Position numbers and translations under genes: made by a program. The notes under the pieces were generated by a model. It was not told the DNA's origin. It ran no database searches and was given only the letters and a program-made list of their open reading frames with translations. A stretch of 64,000 nucleotides of DNA from Ensifer sp. PDNC004 (GTDB taxonomy: Bacteria > Pseudomonadota > Alphaproteobacteria > Rhizobiales > Rhizobiaceae), in the NCBI RefSeq assembly GCF_016919405.1, contig NZ_CP070352.1:124001-188000 (forward strand), written 5' to 3'. Positions 44,330-53,202 of this stretch are shown in pieces (position 1 is the first letter of the stretch; each line of letters opens with the position of its first letter).

Positions 44330-45277
44330 ATGGCGCACGATGTTTCGGTCATCGGACTTTACATTCTCGACATCCTCGGTCGCCCCGTCGACCGAATTCC
44401 CGAGGGCGGCAATGTCGAGTTCATTGACGAGATCCGCCTGACGGTTGCCGGTACCGCCGGCGGCACAGTGGTCGACCTTGCAAAGCTCGGTCTCAACTGC
44501 CTTGCGGTTGGCGCCGTCGGCGACGACGAGAAGGCCGACTTCGTGCTTTCGACCCTGCAGCGCTTCGGCGTCGACACCGCGGAGATGCAGCGGATCGCCG
44601 GCGTTCCGACGTCCGCCACGATCCTCAACATCCGCCGCAACGGCGAAAGGCCGGCGCTTCACGTCCGCGGCGCGTCCGGTCATTTCGAGATCGCAGCCGA
44701 AGCCCTCGATCGCGTGACAGACGCGCCGATCGTTCATCTTGGCGGCACGGGACTGCTCGACCGCCTCGACGGCGAGCCGAGCCGCGTGCTTCTCGAAGCA
44801 GCCAAGGCCAAGGGCCGCACCGTCACCTTCGATCTGCTCGGTGCCAGCGAGAAGACGCTCTCCCTCATCCGCCCGCTCTTCCCCTATATCGACTACTTCA
44901 TGCCGTCGGTGGAGGAAGCCATGCTGATCTCCGGGCGGAAAACCGCCGAGGATGCGGCGCTCTTCTTCTGCGATCTCGGTGTGAAGCACTGCGTCTTCAC
45001 GCTCGGCGGCGACGGCGTCTACTTCATGGATCCGGACCGAAAGACCGTGAAACTGCCAGCCTTCGAGATCGACGTCGTCGATACGACGGGCTGCGGCGAT
45101 GCCTTCAACGCCGGCTTCATCGCCGCCCTGCACCACAAGATGGACACGGAGACGTCGCTGAAGTTCGCGCAGGCCTCGGCCGCGCTGGTGGCGACCGGTC
45201 TCGGTTCGGATGCCGGCATCACCTCTTTTGAGGCGACGCAGGCATTCATGCGCACGGCGCGCGTCAAGACGAACTGA
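44330..45277 (+). CDS. PfkB family carbohydrate kinase
   Basis: A 315-aa ribokinase-like enzyme. The N-terminal substrate motif is AGTAGGTVVDLAKLG, and the C-terminal motif DTTGCGDAFNAGF contains the catalytic Asp and anion hole. It probably phosphorylates the imported sugar, or the ketose made by the dehydrogenase domain of the downstream fusion protein. GAGAAAGG lies upstream of the ATG. It ends before a bidirectional hairpin and is convergent with the SorC gene. Confidence 0.93.
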   Translation: MAHDVSVIGLYILDILGRPVDRIPEGGNVEFIDEIRLTVAGTAGGTVVDLAKLGLNCLAVGAVGDDEKADFVLSTLQRFGVDTAEMQRIAGVPTSATILNIRRNGERPALHVRGASGHFEIAAEALDRVTDAPIVHLGGTGLLDRLDGEPSRVLLEAAKAKGRTVTFDLLGASEKTLSLIRPLFPYIDYFMPSVEEAMLISGRKTAEDAALFFCDLGVKHCVFTLGGDGVYFMDPDRKTVKLPAFEIDVVDTTGCGDAFNAGFIAALHHKMDTETSLKFAQASAALVATGLGSDAGITSFEATQAFMRTARVKTN

Positions 45278-45288
45278 TAGGCTGGCGG

Positions 45289-45308
45289 GGCGCTCCTGTC
45301 GGAGCGCC
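45289..45308. terminator. Bidirectional terminator between kinase and SorC genes
   Basis: An 8-bp perfect stem GGCGCTCC (45289-45296) / GGAGCGCC (45301-45308) with loop TGTC between two convergent stops. Confidence 0.65.
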
Positions 45309-45314
45309 TCAGGC

Positions 45315-46298
45315 CTATTCGGCCAGCAGCATCTCGGCGGTTGCGATGTCGGTGACGAGGTGGGTGGCGTAGCCGCCCTTCATCGTCGCGCGGATCGCCG
45401 TGACCTTGTTCGCACCGCCGGCGACACAAACGCGGCTCGGGATACGCACGAGTTCGTCGAGCTCGATACCCACCATGCGATCGTCGAGTTCACCGCTCAC
45501 CTGTCGGCCCGCCTCATCGATGAAACGGCAGATCAGCACCGCGACGGCGCCGTGCGCTTGATAGGAATCGAAGTCCTCCTGGCTTGCGACATTGGCCGAG
45601 CGGATCAGCGTGTCGGGGCCGATATCGCCGACGCCGAAGACCAGGATGTTGGTGGAATGAATAAGCTCGAACTGCTTGACGAGCACCGGTTCCGAAAGCA
45701 GCCAGCGCTTGAGTTCCGGCGTCGACAGCAGCGCCGGCGCCAAAAGGTTGACGCAGCGTGCGTGAATGCGCTGGGACATCAGCGAGGTGCAGAATTCCGG
45801 CGAGAACTCGGGATTGGCGATCGAGCTGCCCGAAACCTGGACGACAGTGAGCCCATCGAGCGGTTCGGCCAGCGAGATCTGGTCGGCGACGGCAAGCACT
45901 GTCCGTCCCCAGGCAACGCCGATCGTGTCGCCTTGCTTGATCATGTCGGCAAGCAGGCGGGCGCCGGCCTCACCGAGCCGCGTGACCAGCGACGCCGGCT
46001 CTCCGGCTGGAATGACCAGCGCTCCTTCGAGCCCGAACTTCTCCTTCAGCTTGCGCGCGATGGCCACGCGTCCACCGACATCGGTGTTGACGCGGATGGT
46101 AACGAGGCCGCGTTCACGGGCCTCCTGAAGGTAATTGACGATGGTCGCGCGAGACATGCCGAGGATCTTGGCGATGTCGCTCTGGGTCAGTTGATCGACG
46201 TAGTAGAGCCAGGCGGCCCAAACGACCCCGTCATCGAACTCGGGCGGCAACGACTTGCCTTCGCCGATCATCCAACTTGCCCGTGCGCTCTCCGCCAT
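45315..46298 (-). CDS. SorC/DeoR-type sugar-binding transcriptional regulator
   Basis: A 327-aa regulator. The N-terminal helix-turn-helix is YVDQLTQSDIAKILGMSRAT with IVNYLQEARERGLV. The sugar-phosphate-sensing domain follows, with GVAWGRTVLAVADQI and the C-terminal VCVAGGANKVTAIRATMKGG. SorC proteins control operons for sugar or polyol uptake and usually respond to a phosphorylated intermediate. Flanked by the transporter operon and the aldolase-dehydrogenase gene, it very likely controls both. Confidence 0.92.
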   Translation of the reverse strand: MAESARASWMIGEGKSLPPEFDDGVVWAAWLYYVDQLTQSDIAKILGMSRATIVNYLQEARERGLVTIRVNTDVGGRVAIARKLKEKFGLEGALVIPAGEPASLVTRLGEAGARLLADMIKQGDTIGVAWGRTVLAVADQISLAEPLDGLTVVQVSGSSIANPEFSPEFCTSLMSQRIHARCVNLLAPALLSTPELKRWLLSEPVLVKQFELIHSTNILVFGVGDIGPDTLIRSANVASQEDFDSYQAHGAVAVLICRFIDEAGRQVSGELDDRMVGIELDELVRIPSRVCVAGGANKVTAIRATMKGGYATHLVTDIATAEMLLAE

Positions 46299-46670
46299 CC
46301 GTCACTCCGCCTGATACTGTTTGCGCCACCTCAAACCGGAAATGAGGCCGCCGTCAAACAAATTCGAACGCTCAATTGACATTTGACACATGATGTTGTC
46401 ATTTGTTTACGCCCCGTTGTAACGGGCGATCGAGAACGGAATCGCGTTTGAGCATGCGGCCACGAATGCGGCCGCATGGGCAGACGAGACTGCGGCAGAC
46501 TGGATCGGATCCGCGCCTTCTTCGACGCGGCCCGCGCCAGACGCCGATCCCAAATTTCCCAAGCGGCCTTTCCTGCCAGCCTTCCACGGCTCGGCGGGCA
46601 CGGTCCCGCCATGTCATTTTTGTCCGGAGCCGTCGCAGGTGATGTCCGCCGGAAGCTGAGGAGCCTTTGC
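46299..46670. other. 372-bp divergent promoter region of sorC and aldolase-dehydrogenase
   Basis: This holds the direct repeat described at 46378-46406 and the ribosome site of the fusion gene (GAGGAGCC). No independent gene is supported. GTCAAACAAATTCG near 46354 may be a further half-site. Confidence 0.5.
46378..46406. promoter_or_regulatory. Putative SorC boxes (direct repeat)
   Basis: TGACATTTG (46378-46386) and TGTCATTTG (46398-46406) are direct repeats 20 bp apart, two helical turns. The same TGACATTTG occurs inverted at 39374-39382 in front of the transporter operon, which supports one shared regulator. Confidence 0.65.
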
Positions 46671-48719
46671 ATGAAATCGAGATGGTCCGAAACCGAATAT
46701 GCCGATGTCGTCGACGCCTACGTCCGCAACGGCGTCAACCGTGATCTGGCGATCCGCACCTACACCACGCGCCTGCTCGGATCCGACCCGGAGCTGGTGC
46801 TGCATGGCGGCGGAAACACGTCGGTAAAGACCGTTTTCACCGATCTCGACGGCTCTGAAATTCCGGTTCTTTGCGTCAAGGGAAGCGGCTGGGACATGGG
46901 CACGATCGAACCGCCAGGCCTGCCTGCCGTCCGCCTGCAACCGCTCCAGGCGATGGTCGGTTTCCAAACGCTCAGTGACGACGACATGGTCATGCTGCAG
47001 CGCCGCTTGCTGCTCGATCCGGCAGCGCCCAATCCGTCGGTCGAAGCGATCCTCCATGCCAACCTGCCGTTCAAGCACATCGACCACACCCATGCCAACG
47101 CGATCGTGTCGCTGACAAACCAGCCGCACGGCGAAGAAATCGTGCGCGAACTCTTCCCTAAGGCGATCATCGTTCCCTATGTCATGCCCGGCTTCGATCT
47201 TGCGAAAGCCTGCGATGAGGCTTTCCGCGCCGATCCGACCGCCGACGGCATGATCCTCTTGAAGCACGGCATCTTCACCTGGTCGGAAGACCCGCGCGAA
47301 TCCTACGAGAAGATGATCGCCGCAATCGACCGGGCCGAACGCCGCATTGCCGAAGGCAATCCGCGTCCGTTCGTCCAGGTGAAGCAGCCAATAGCGCTTG
47401 CAACGGCTGCGGAAATTGCGCCGGTCCTGCGCGGTGCCATCGCGATCGACACCGGTGTCGAAGGCTGCCCGAAACGCTTCGTGCTGGAGCACCGGGCAAG
47501 CGACGCGGTGCTTGCGTTCTGCAATGCGCAGAATGCCGGCGATCTCGCGCGCCGCGGCAATGCTACACCGGAGCATGTCATCCACATCAAGCGCTTCGGG
47601 CTGGTCCTGCCGGCGCCGGTTGCCGATGAAATGGCCACCTGGGCAGAGACGGTGCGCACGGCCGTGGCCGACTACGTCGCCGAATACCGCGCTTATTTCG
47701 AGCGCAACAACGCGCGCGTCGGTGGCAACAAGAAGATGCTCGACCCGATGCCCCGCGTCTTCTACGTCGCCGGCGTCGGCCTCTTTGCGGCCGGCCCCAG
47801 TAAGAAGGCCGCACGCGTCGGCGCCGATGTCGCGGAAGCCACGATCAACGTCATCCGTAACGCTGAAGGAATCGAGAGCTTCGAGGCGCTGTCGGAACAT
47901 GATCTCTTCGACATCGAATACTGGTCGCTCGAGCAAGTCAAACTGACGAAACAGGTGGAGAAGCCGCTCAGCCGCCAAGTTGCGGTGGTGACTGGTGGTG
48001 CCGGCGGCCTTGGCCTTGCGATTGCCGAGGCGCTGCGCGCGGAAGGTGCGGAAATCGCGCTCGTCGATCTTGCCGAAGCGACGGTCAAGAAGGAGGCCGC
48101 CCGGCTCGGAGGGCTTGGCGTCGCCTGCGACGTGACCAATCCTCAGGCCGTTGACGCCGCTATCGCCAGCGTTGCCGAACATTTCGGCGGTATCGACATC
48201 GTCATTTCGAATGCGGGTGCCGCCTTCCAGGGCGCCATGATCGAGGTCGCCGACGAACTCTTCGAGAAAGCCTTCGCCCTCAACTTCTGGGGACACCATT
48301 ACATCGCCCGGGCAGCAACCAGGGTGATGAAGACGCAACGCACCGGCGGCGCACTGGTGTTCAACGTCTCCAAGCAGGCGGTCAATCCCGGCCCCGATTT
48401 CGGTCCCTACGGAACGTCGAAGGCGGCGCTGATGGCACTGATGCGGCAATACGCCGTCGAACACGGTGCGGACGGCATCACCTCGAACGCCGTCAACGCC
48501 GATCGCATCCGCACCGGCCTCATGACCGACCAGATGGTCGAGGAGCGCAGCCGCGCCCGCGGCATCACGCCGGAAGCCTATATGCGCGGCAACCTCGTCC
48601 ACCGCGAAGTCGCCGCCAAGGATGTGGCCGAAGCCTTCGTGCACCTTGCCAAGGCGCGCGCAAGCACAGGCGCGGTCATCACCGTCGATGGCGGCAATGT
48701 CGCGGCGATGATGCGATAG
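46671..48719 (+). CDS. Bifunctional class II aldolase / short-chain dehydrogenase
   Basis: A 682-aa fusion. Residues 1-about 410 are a class II (AraD/FucA-type) aldolase with LVLHGGGNTSVKT, Zn ligands in HIDHTHANAI and LKHGIFTWSE. Residues about 435-682 are an SDR with NAD(P) motif TGGAGGLGLAIA, catalytic Ser in NVSKQAV and YGTSK. RhaD of rhizobial rhamnose catabolism has this architecture, converting a ketose-1-phosphate to DHAP plus an aldehyde, which the SDR then oxidises or reduces. ATG 46671 with GAGGAGCC is preferred over a longer frame. No isomerase is adjacent. Confidence 0.92.
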   Translation: MKSRWSETEYADVVDAYVRNGVNRDLAIRTYTTRLLGSDPELVLHGGGNTSVKTVFTDLDGSEIPVLCVKGSGWDMGTIEPPGLPAVRLQPLQAMVGFQTLSDDDMVMLQRRLLLDPAAPNPSVEAILHANLPFKHIDHTHANAIVSLTNQPHGEEIVRELFPKAIIVPYVMPGFDLAKACDEAFRADPTADGMILLKHGIFTWSEDPRESYEKMIAAIDRAERRIAEGNPRPFVQVKQPIALATAAEIAPVLRGAIAIDTGVEGCPKRFVLEHRASDAVLAFCNAQNAGDLARRGNATPEHVIHIKRFGLVLPAPVADEMATWAETVRTAVADYVAEYRAYFERNNARVGGNKKMLDPMPRVFYVAGVGLFAAGPSKKAARVGADVAEATINVIRNAEGIESFEALSEHDLFDIEYWSLEQVKLTKQVEKPLSRQVAVVTGGAGGLGLAIAEALRAEGAEIALVDLAEATVKKEAARLGGLGVACDVTNPQAVDAAIASVAEHFGGIDIVISNAGAAFQGAMIEVADELFEKAFALNFWGHHYIARAATRVMKTQRTGGALVFNVSKQAVNPGPDFGPYGTSKAALMALMRQYAVEHGADGITSNAVNADRIRTGLMTDQMVEERSRARGITPEAYMRGNLVHREVAAKDVAEAFVHLAKARASTGAVITVDGGNVAAMMR

Positions 48720-48731
48720 AAGGATAATGGG

Positions 48732-48758
48732 CGGCCGCGGTGGGAACCCCCGCGGCCG
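48732..48758 (+). terminator. Terminator hairpin after the aldolase-dehydrogenase gene
   Basis: A 9-bp GC stem CGGCCGCGG (48732-48740) / CCGCGGCCG (48750-48758) with a 9-nt loop, 12 bp after the stop. No T-run is present. Confidence 0.65.
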
Positions 48759-48891
48759 TGCCCAACGAAATGAAACACATCGGCACGATCTTCGGCCGAG
48801 TGGTGTCGCCGTAGCGGAGGCAACAGGCCACGCGACGGCCTATGCCGCCGCTGACGAGCAGGGCCCAGCCAACGACCCGGCGCTGGCGCTC

Positions 48892-49197
48892 CTAGATCCC
48901 GGAGCCGTCCAGTTCCTGCTCGTCCTCGCCTTCCCAGGGCAGCGGCATCGCGGCGCGATCGAGATTGGCCGTGGGCATCGGCATCCAACACTTCAACTCA
49001 GGCTCGGGATACTCGATGATGCGGCCGGGCGAGGAATCGGAGGCGCGCCAGCCTTCAGTCCCGAACTGATCACCCTTCGACCAATAGGCGAGATCGACTT
49101 CCGCGGGGCCCTGCTCGGACGGCCGGATCGTGACGAGGATCCGGCTCCCGTTTTTCGGAGCGCTTGCCATATGACGCCAGTGGTCCGCCTCAGCCAT
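48892..49197 (-). CDS. Small DUF551-like hypothetical protein
   Basis: A 101-aa protein with the pattern HWRHMASAPKNGSRILVTI, then DLAYWSKGDQFGTEGWRA and CWMPMP. This W-x-M-x-S-A-P...W-M-P layout is found in DUF551-like proteins common in alphaproteobacteria and their phages. The function is unknown. The start is ATG 49197, with a second Met one codon upstream. Confidence 0.65.
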   Translation of the reverse strand: MAEADHWRHMASAPKNGSRILVTIRPSEQGPAEVDLAYWSKGDQFGTEGWRASDSSPGRIIEYPEPELKCWMPMPTANLDRAAMPLPWEGEDEQELDGSGI

Positions 49198-49200
49198 CAC

Positions 49201-49459
49201 TTACCTCCTGCCTTGCTGCACCTGACAAGTGTCGCCTCGCCATCAAAAGCGGTCAACTCATAGTTTACGTGGGGGGAGGGAGGAGAAGGCGTGCGCCTGC
49301 GCGGTGTGTCTCGTGGCCGACAACGCCTTGTCCGCGCTACATTTGGCCAAGACCAGTGATCGCAAGTACGGCTCTGTTAGACGGCGAGACTGCACTCTCG
49401 TTGGCATGACCGGGAGCGCCCGGCCGCAACCAATAGATTCGATTTAAGGCTATCTCGAA
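49201..49459. other. 259-bp spacer before the 59-aa gene
   Basis: No supported gene. It contains a purine-rich run (GGGGGGAGGGAGGAGAAGG) at about 49271-49289 without a convincing start after it. Confidence 0.35.
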
Positions 49460-49639
49460 ATGGATCAGTTCCTGAAGTCTATCCGCAGCCGCAAGACGAT
49501 CATTGAAACTCGAATCGCCGAGGAACAGGCGCGGCCAGCCCCTGATCGCTTTCGTCTCTGGACGCTGAAGAAACTCAGGCTGCAATTTTTGGAGCAGATC
49601 GCATTCGTCGAGCGCACGAACCGTCTGCTTCCGACGTAA
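49460..49639 (+). CDS. Small conserved-type protein, 59 aa
   Basis: An ATG-initiated 59-aa frame: MDQFLKSIRSRKTIIETR, then a helical Arg/Lys/Leu-rich middle (RFRLWTLKKLRLQFLEQIAF) and end RTNRLLPT. Strongly amphipathic with coiled-coil character, it resembles the DUF465/YdcH-like small proteins of rhizobia. No strong ribosome site is visible (TATCTCGAA upstream). Probably real, function unknown. Confidence 0.5.
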   Translation: MDQFLKSIRSRKTIIETRIAEEQARPAPDRFRLWTLKKLRLQFLEQIAFVERTNRLLPT

Positions 49640-49787
49640 GGTCCGATAGCACAGCCGCGAGCCACGGCTTGACGAACGACGTCGCCCCCGACGCGCGGAT
49701 TGATTCCCGATGGTGTACCTTTAGCGGCATCGCGATGCCTGGCTTCCCGGACGCTGATTGCCTGTCAGCGTCCGGCGCCAGTAGGCC

Positions 49788-50168
49788 TTACGGGATGGCG
49801 ATGACAGCCTCGATCTCCACCTTCGCGCCCTTCGGCAGCGCGCTGACTTCGTAGCAGGCGCGGGCCGGAAACGGCTTGGCGAAGAAGCCCGCATAGACCT
49901 TGTTGATTTCCGCGAACTGCCCGAGGTCGGTCAGCAGAACCGTGGTCTTGACGGTGTTCGAAAGGGTAGTGCCCGCGGCAGTCGCGATGGCAGCAAGGTT
50001 CTTCAGGCACTGCTCGGCCTGCGCGATCGCGTCGTCCGAGTTGAACTCTCCGGTGGCCGGATCGATCGGAAGCTGGCCGGAGACGAACAGGAGGTTGCCG
50101 ACCTTGATCGCCTGCGAGAAGGGACCGACGGCGCCCGGCGCGTCGGTGGTGTGGATTTCCTGGATCAT
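49788..50168 (-). CDS. ridA: RidA family (enamine/imine deaminase)
   Basis: A 126-aa YjgF/RidA protein. Family motifs are APGAVGPFSQAIKVGNLLFV, SGQLPIDPATGE, and the C-terminal PARACYEVSALPKGAKVEIE, whose Arg contacts the substrate carboxylate. RidA hydrolyses reactive 2-aminoacrylate and iminopropionate. As last gene of an alanine racemase and D-amino acid dehydrogenase operon (37 bp after dadA), it would hydrolyse the imine released by DadA. Confidence 0.93.
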   Translation of the reverse strand: MIQEIHTTDAPGAVGPFSQAIKVGNLLFVSGQLPIDPATGEFNSDDAIAQAEQCLKNLAAIATAAGTTLSNTVKTTVLLTDLGQFAEINKVYAGFFAKPFPARACYEVSALPKGAKVEIEAVIAIP

Positions 50169-50205
50169 GATCCGTCTCCGAGATTGGTGGTTGAATTGAG
50201 CACGC

Positions 50206-51456
50206 TTATGCGTAGCGGGCGATCGCGAGATCGGTGGCGTCGATTTCCGGCTTACGCCCGCTGACGAGATCGGCGATCACCCGTGCCGAACCGGAACTCA
50301 TCGTCCAGCCGAGCGTACCGTGACCGGTGTTGAGATAGAGGCCGGCGACCTTCGTCGGACCAATAACCGGCGTGCCATCCGGCGTCATCGGCCGAAGGCC
50401 GGACCAGAAGCTTGCCTTCGACACGTCGCCGCCCGGGAAGAGGTCGGTGACAGAGTGCTGCAGCGTCAGGCGACGGGGTTCGCCGAGATCGTTGGTGTAG
50501 CCGGAGATTTCCGCCATGCCGCCGACGCGGATGCGGTCGCCGAGCCTGGTGATGGCGATCTTGAAGGTTTCGTCCATGACCGTCGATTCCGGCGCGCGTG
50601 ACGCGTCGGTGATCGGGATCGTCAACGAGTAACCCTTGACCGGGTAGACCGGCAGGCGGATGTCATGCGGCCTGACGAGGAGAGGGGAGAAGCTGCCGAG
50701 CGCCACGACGACGGCGTCGGCCTTGAGCGTGCCGTGCGCCGTGACGACGCCCTTGATCCGACCACCTTCCACGTCGAGACTGCGGATGATGCTGCCATAG
50801 TTGAAGCGCACGCCGAGCGCTTCCGCCTTCTTCGCAAGCTCGTTGCTGAACTTGAAGCAGTCGCCGGTCTCGTCCTTCGGTGTCAGCAGGCCGCCGACGA
50901 TCTTTTCGCGCACATGTTTCAGCGCCGGTTCGACGCGAATGCAGCCGTCGCGATCCAGGACCTCGTAGGGGATGCCGTCGGCGGCAAGCGCCTTGACGTC
51001 CTTGCCGGAGGCGTCGAGCTGGGCCTGGGTCCGGAAAAGCTGCAGCGTTCCCTGCATGCGCTCGTCATAGGCGATGCCAGTTTCAGCGCGCAGCGCGGCG
51101 AGCGAGATGCGGCTGTAGTCGGCAAGCCTGAGCATGCGGCTCTTGTTGATCGCGTAGCGCCCGGACGTGCAGTTCGAGAGCATCTTGATCATCCAGGAGA
51201 TCATGGCGGCATCAACCTTCGGTCGAAGGATGAGTGGCGCATGCTCCATGAACAGCCATTTCATCGCCTTCATCGGAATGCCGGGTGCCGCCCAGGGCGA
51301 GCAGTAGCCGAAGGAAACCTCGCCGGCATTGGCAAAGCTCGTCTCCAGCGCCGGCCCCGGCTGGCGATCGATGACGGTGACCTCGTGTCCGCTCTTGGCA
51401 AGCTGGTAGGCCGAGGTGACGCCGACGATGCCGGCGCCGAGAACGATAACTTTCAT
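50206..51456 (-). CDS. dadA: D-amino acid dehydrogenase
   Basis: A 416-aa FAD-dependent DAO-family enzyme that oxidises D-alanine to pyruvate and ammonia at the membrane. The N-terminal FAD motif is [38 protein letters not shown] and the C-terminal [20 protein letters not shown] are hallmarks of DadA. The length is normal. It sits 24 bp after the alanine racemase gene. Confidence 0.95.
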   Translation of the reverse strand: MKVIVLGAGIVGVTSAYQLAKSGHEVTVIDRQPGPALETSFANAGEVSFGYCSPWAAPGIPMKAMKWLFMEHAPLILRPKVDAAMISWMIKMLSNCTSGRYAINKSRMLRLADYSRISLAALRAETGIAYDERMQGTLQLFRTQAQLDASGKDVKALAADGIPYEVLDRDGCIRVEPALKHVREKIVGGLLTPKDETGDCFKFSNELAKKAEALGVRFNYGSIIRSLDVEGGRIKGVVTAHGTLKADAVVVALGSFSPLLVRPHDIRLPVYPVKGYSLTIPITDASRAPESTVMDETFKIAITRLGDRIRVGGMAEISGYTNDLGEPRRLTLQHSVTDLFPGGDVSKASFWSGLRPMTPDGTPVIGPTKVAGLYLNTGHGTLGWTMSSGSARVIADLVSGRKPEIDATDLAIARYA

Positions 51457-51480
51457 GATGTCCTCAAAAGGAAAGGAAGC

Positions 51481-52611
51481 TCAGCGATACTGCCGTTCGT
51501 AGCGATGCCCGAGACCGGTCAGGATTTCGTAGGAGATGGTGCCGGCATCGCGTGCGATGTCTTCGAGTGTCTGGTTGGGCCCGAGGACCTCCACCAGGCT
51601 GCCGAGTTGCAGGCGCCCCTCCGGCAAGGCCGAGATGTCGATGGTGATGCTGTCCATCGACACCCGGCCGACGATCGGCAAGCGAACACCGTCGCAATAG
51701 ACCGCACCCCGATCGCTCAGGCTGCGCGGCAGGCCGTCGGCATAGCCGGCGGCAATTGTGGCAAGCCGGGTCGGGCTTGCGACGACATGGCTGCCGCCAT
51801 AGCCGACGCGCGCACCGGTCGGCACTTCACGCGTCTGCACCACCGCGACATCGAGCTTGATGACCGGCTCCATCGGGTTTGGGTGACCATCCGTCGGAGC
51901 CCCGCCGTAAAGCGCGATCCCCGGACGAACCAGCACGCCGTGATAGGCTTCGCCCAGGAAAATGCCACCGGAATTGGCGAAGCACAGCTCGTATTCCGGA
52001 AACTCCGCTGCAATGCGCCGGAGTTCGGCAAGCTGGCTGCCGTTCTGTTCGCTCAAGACGTCGTCGGCAGAGGCCAGATGGCTCATGACGAACTGGATGT
52101 CGATCATGCCGCAGGTCCGCAACATCGAGGCGACCGCCGGTCGTTCCTGCGGCGGGACGCCGAGCCGCGACATGCCCGTGTCGAACTGCAGCGACGCCGG
52201 GAGCCGGCGGTTGAGATTTACCGCCGCACCGGCCCATTGCCGCAATTGCTCAAGAGAATTGATCACCGGTACGATGCCGTCGTCGGCGCAGGCGAGCTCG
52301 TTGCCCGGCTGCAGGCCGTTCAGGACGAAGATCATCGCATCGCGGGCAAGCTGCGGTCGCAGGCGCCGAGCCTCCACGAACTGGGCCACGAAGAAATGCC
52401 GGCAGCCATGGTCATAAAGGCGCGCCGCGACCCGGTCTGCGCCAAGCCCATAGGCATCCGCCTTGACGACGGCTGCGGCCCGCGCCGGCGCAATTTCAGA
52501 CACCAGCCGGTCGTAATTGCGAACCAGCGCCGCAAGATCGATCGTGAGGTAGCCCGAGGCGCCGCCCTTGATCGCTTTCTGCTGCGTACTTTCCCTGACT
52601 GCGCCGTCCAT
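51481..52611 (-). CDS. dadX: Alanine racemase, catabolic (DadX-type)
   Basis: A 376-aa PLP enzyme. The PLP lysine is K50 in VVKADAYGLGADRV; the opposite catalytic Tyr is in RVGYGGSHVV; the C-terminal barrel has GRVSMDSITIDISALP. ATG 52611 is chosen because the frame further up enters the divergent regulator gene. Operon context with dadA supports a catabolic role: L-Ala to D-Ala for DadA. The alternative symbol would be alr. Confidence 0.93.
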   Translation of the reverse strand: MDGAVRESTQQKAIKGGASGYLTIDLAALVRNYDRLVSEIAPARAAAVVKADAYGLGADRVAARLYDHGCRHFFVAQFVEARRLRPQLARDAMIFVLNGLQPGNELACADDGIVPVINSLEQLRQWAGAAVNLNRRLPASLQFDTGMSRLGVPPQERPAVASMLRTCGMIDIQFVMSHLASADDVLSEQNGSQLAELRRIAAEFPEYELCFANSGGIFLGEAYHGVLVRPGIALYGGAPTDGHPNPMEPVIKLDVAVVQTREVPTGARVGYGGSHVVASPTRLATIAAGYADGLPRSLSDRGAVYCDGVRLPIVGRVSMDSITIDISALPEGRLQLGSLVEVLGPNQTLEDIARDAGTISYEILTGLGHRYERQYR

Positions 52612-52690
52612 GGCCGAGCCTCCCAACCTGTCCGGAGGGTAGTGAAACGATCGCAAAATTGTCGACGAATTGTCGATTGATCGTTGTGCA

Positions 52691-52724
52691 AATTCGTGAT
52701 CTTTGAATGAAACGATCACGAATT
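52691..52724. promoter_or_regulatory. 34-bp inverted repeat between dadX and the AsnC regulator
   Basis: AATTCGTGATC (52691-52701) and its exact complement GATCACGAATT (52714-52724) flank a 12-bp spacer. Upstream at about 52658-52676 is a tandem AATTGTCGA repeat. The site sits 13 bp before the regulator start and between the divergent starts, a plausible AsnC/Lrp operator. Confidence 0.75.
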
Positions 52725-52737
52725 GGAATAATCTGCA

Positions 52738-53202
52738 ATGACTGCGCTCGACACCATAGACCGCAATATCCTGCGGCTGCTGCGCCTGGATGCGCGCCGG
52801 AGCAACGCCAGCCTCGCGAGCGAGGTCGGGCTCTCGCCTTCCGCCTGTCTGAGGCGGATAAAACTGATGGAGCAGTCCGGCGTCATTCGCGGCTATACCG
52901 CCCTGGTGGACACCTCGAACGTCGAGGCCACCATTGCCGTTATCATCAACATCACGCTGGACCGCCAGACGGAGGACTATCTCGACCGGTTCGAGGCGGC
53001 GGTGCGACGACATCCCGAGCTACGCGAATGTTTTCTGATGACCGGTGGATCGGACTATCTGCTGCGCGTCGAAGTCGCCAATGCCGGCGAGTTCGAGCGC
53101 ATCCACAAGGAGATTCTCTCGGCCTTACCGGGGGTCTCCAGAATCCATTCGAGCTTTGCGATCCGCAACGTTCTTGCGACACGCCCCAAGGCACGTCGAT
53201 AG
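52738..53202 (+). CDS. Lrp/AsnC family regulator (DadR-like)
   Basis: A 154-aa feast/famine regulator. The N-terminal HTH is LDTIDRNILRLLRLDARRSN with ASEVGLSPSACLRRIKLME. The RAM/AsnC ligand domain follows (TIAVIINITLDRQTEDY, ECFLMTGGSDYLLRV). Divergent position over dadX-dadA-ridA makes it a likely alanine-responsive activator of that operon, like DadR/BkdR proteins. Confidence 0.92.
   Translation: MTALDTIDRNILRLLRLDARRSNASLASEVGLSPSACLRRIKLMEQSGVIRGYTALVDTSNVEATIAVIINITLDRQTEDYLDRFEAAVRRHPELRECFLMTGGSDYLLRVEVANAGEFERIHKEILSALPGVSRIHSSFAIRNVLATRPKARR

Noticed and set aside
46614..48644. A 676-codon open frame on the minus strand opposite the aldolase-dehydrogenase gene
   Set aside because: It mirrors codon bias of a high-GC gene; no family motifs, while the plus strand has complete aldolase and SDR domains.
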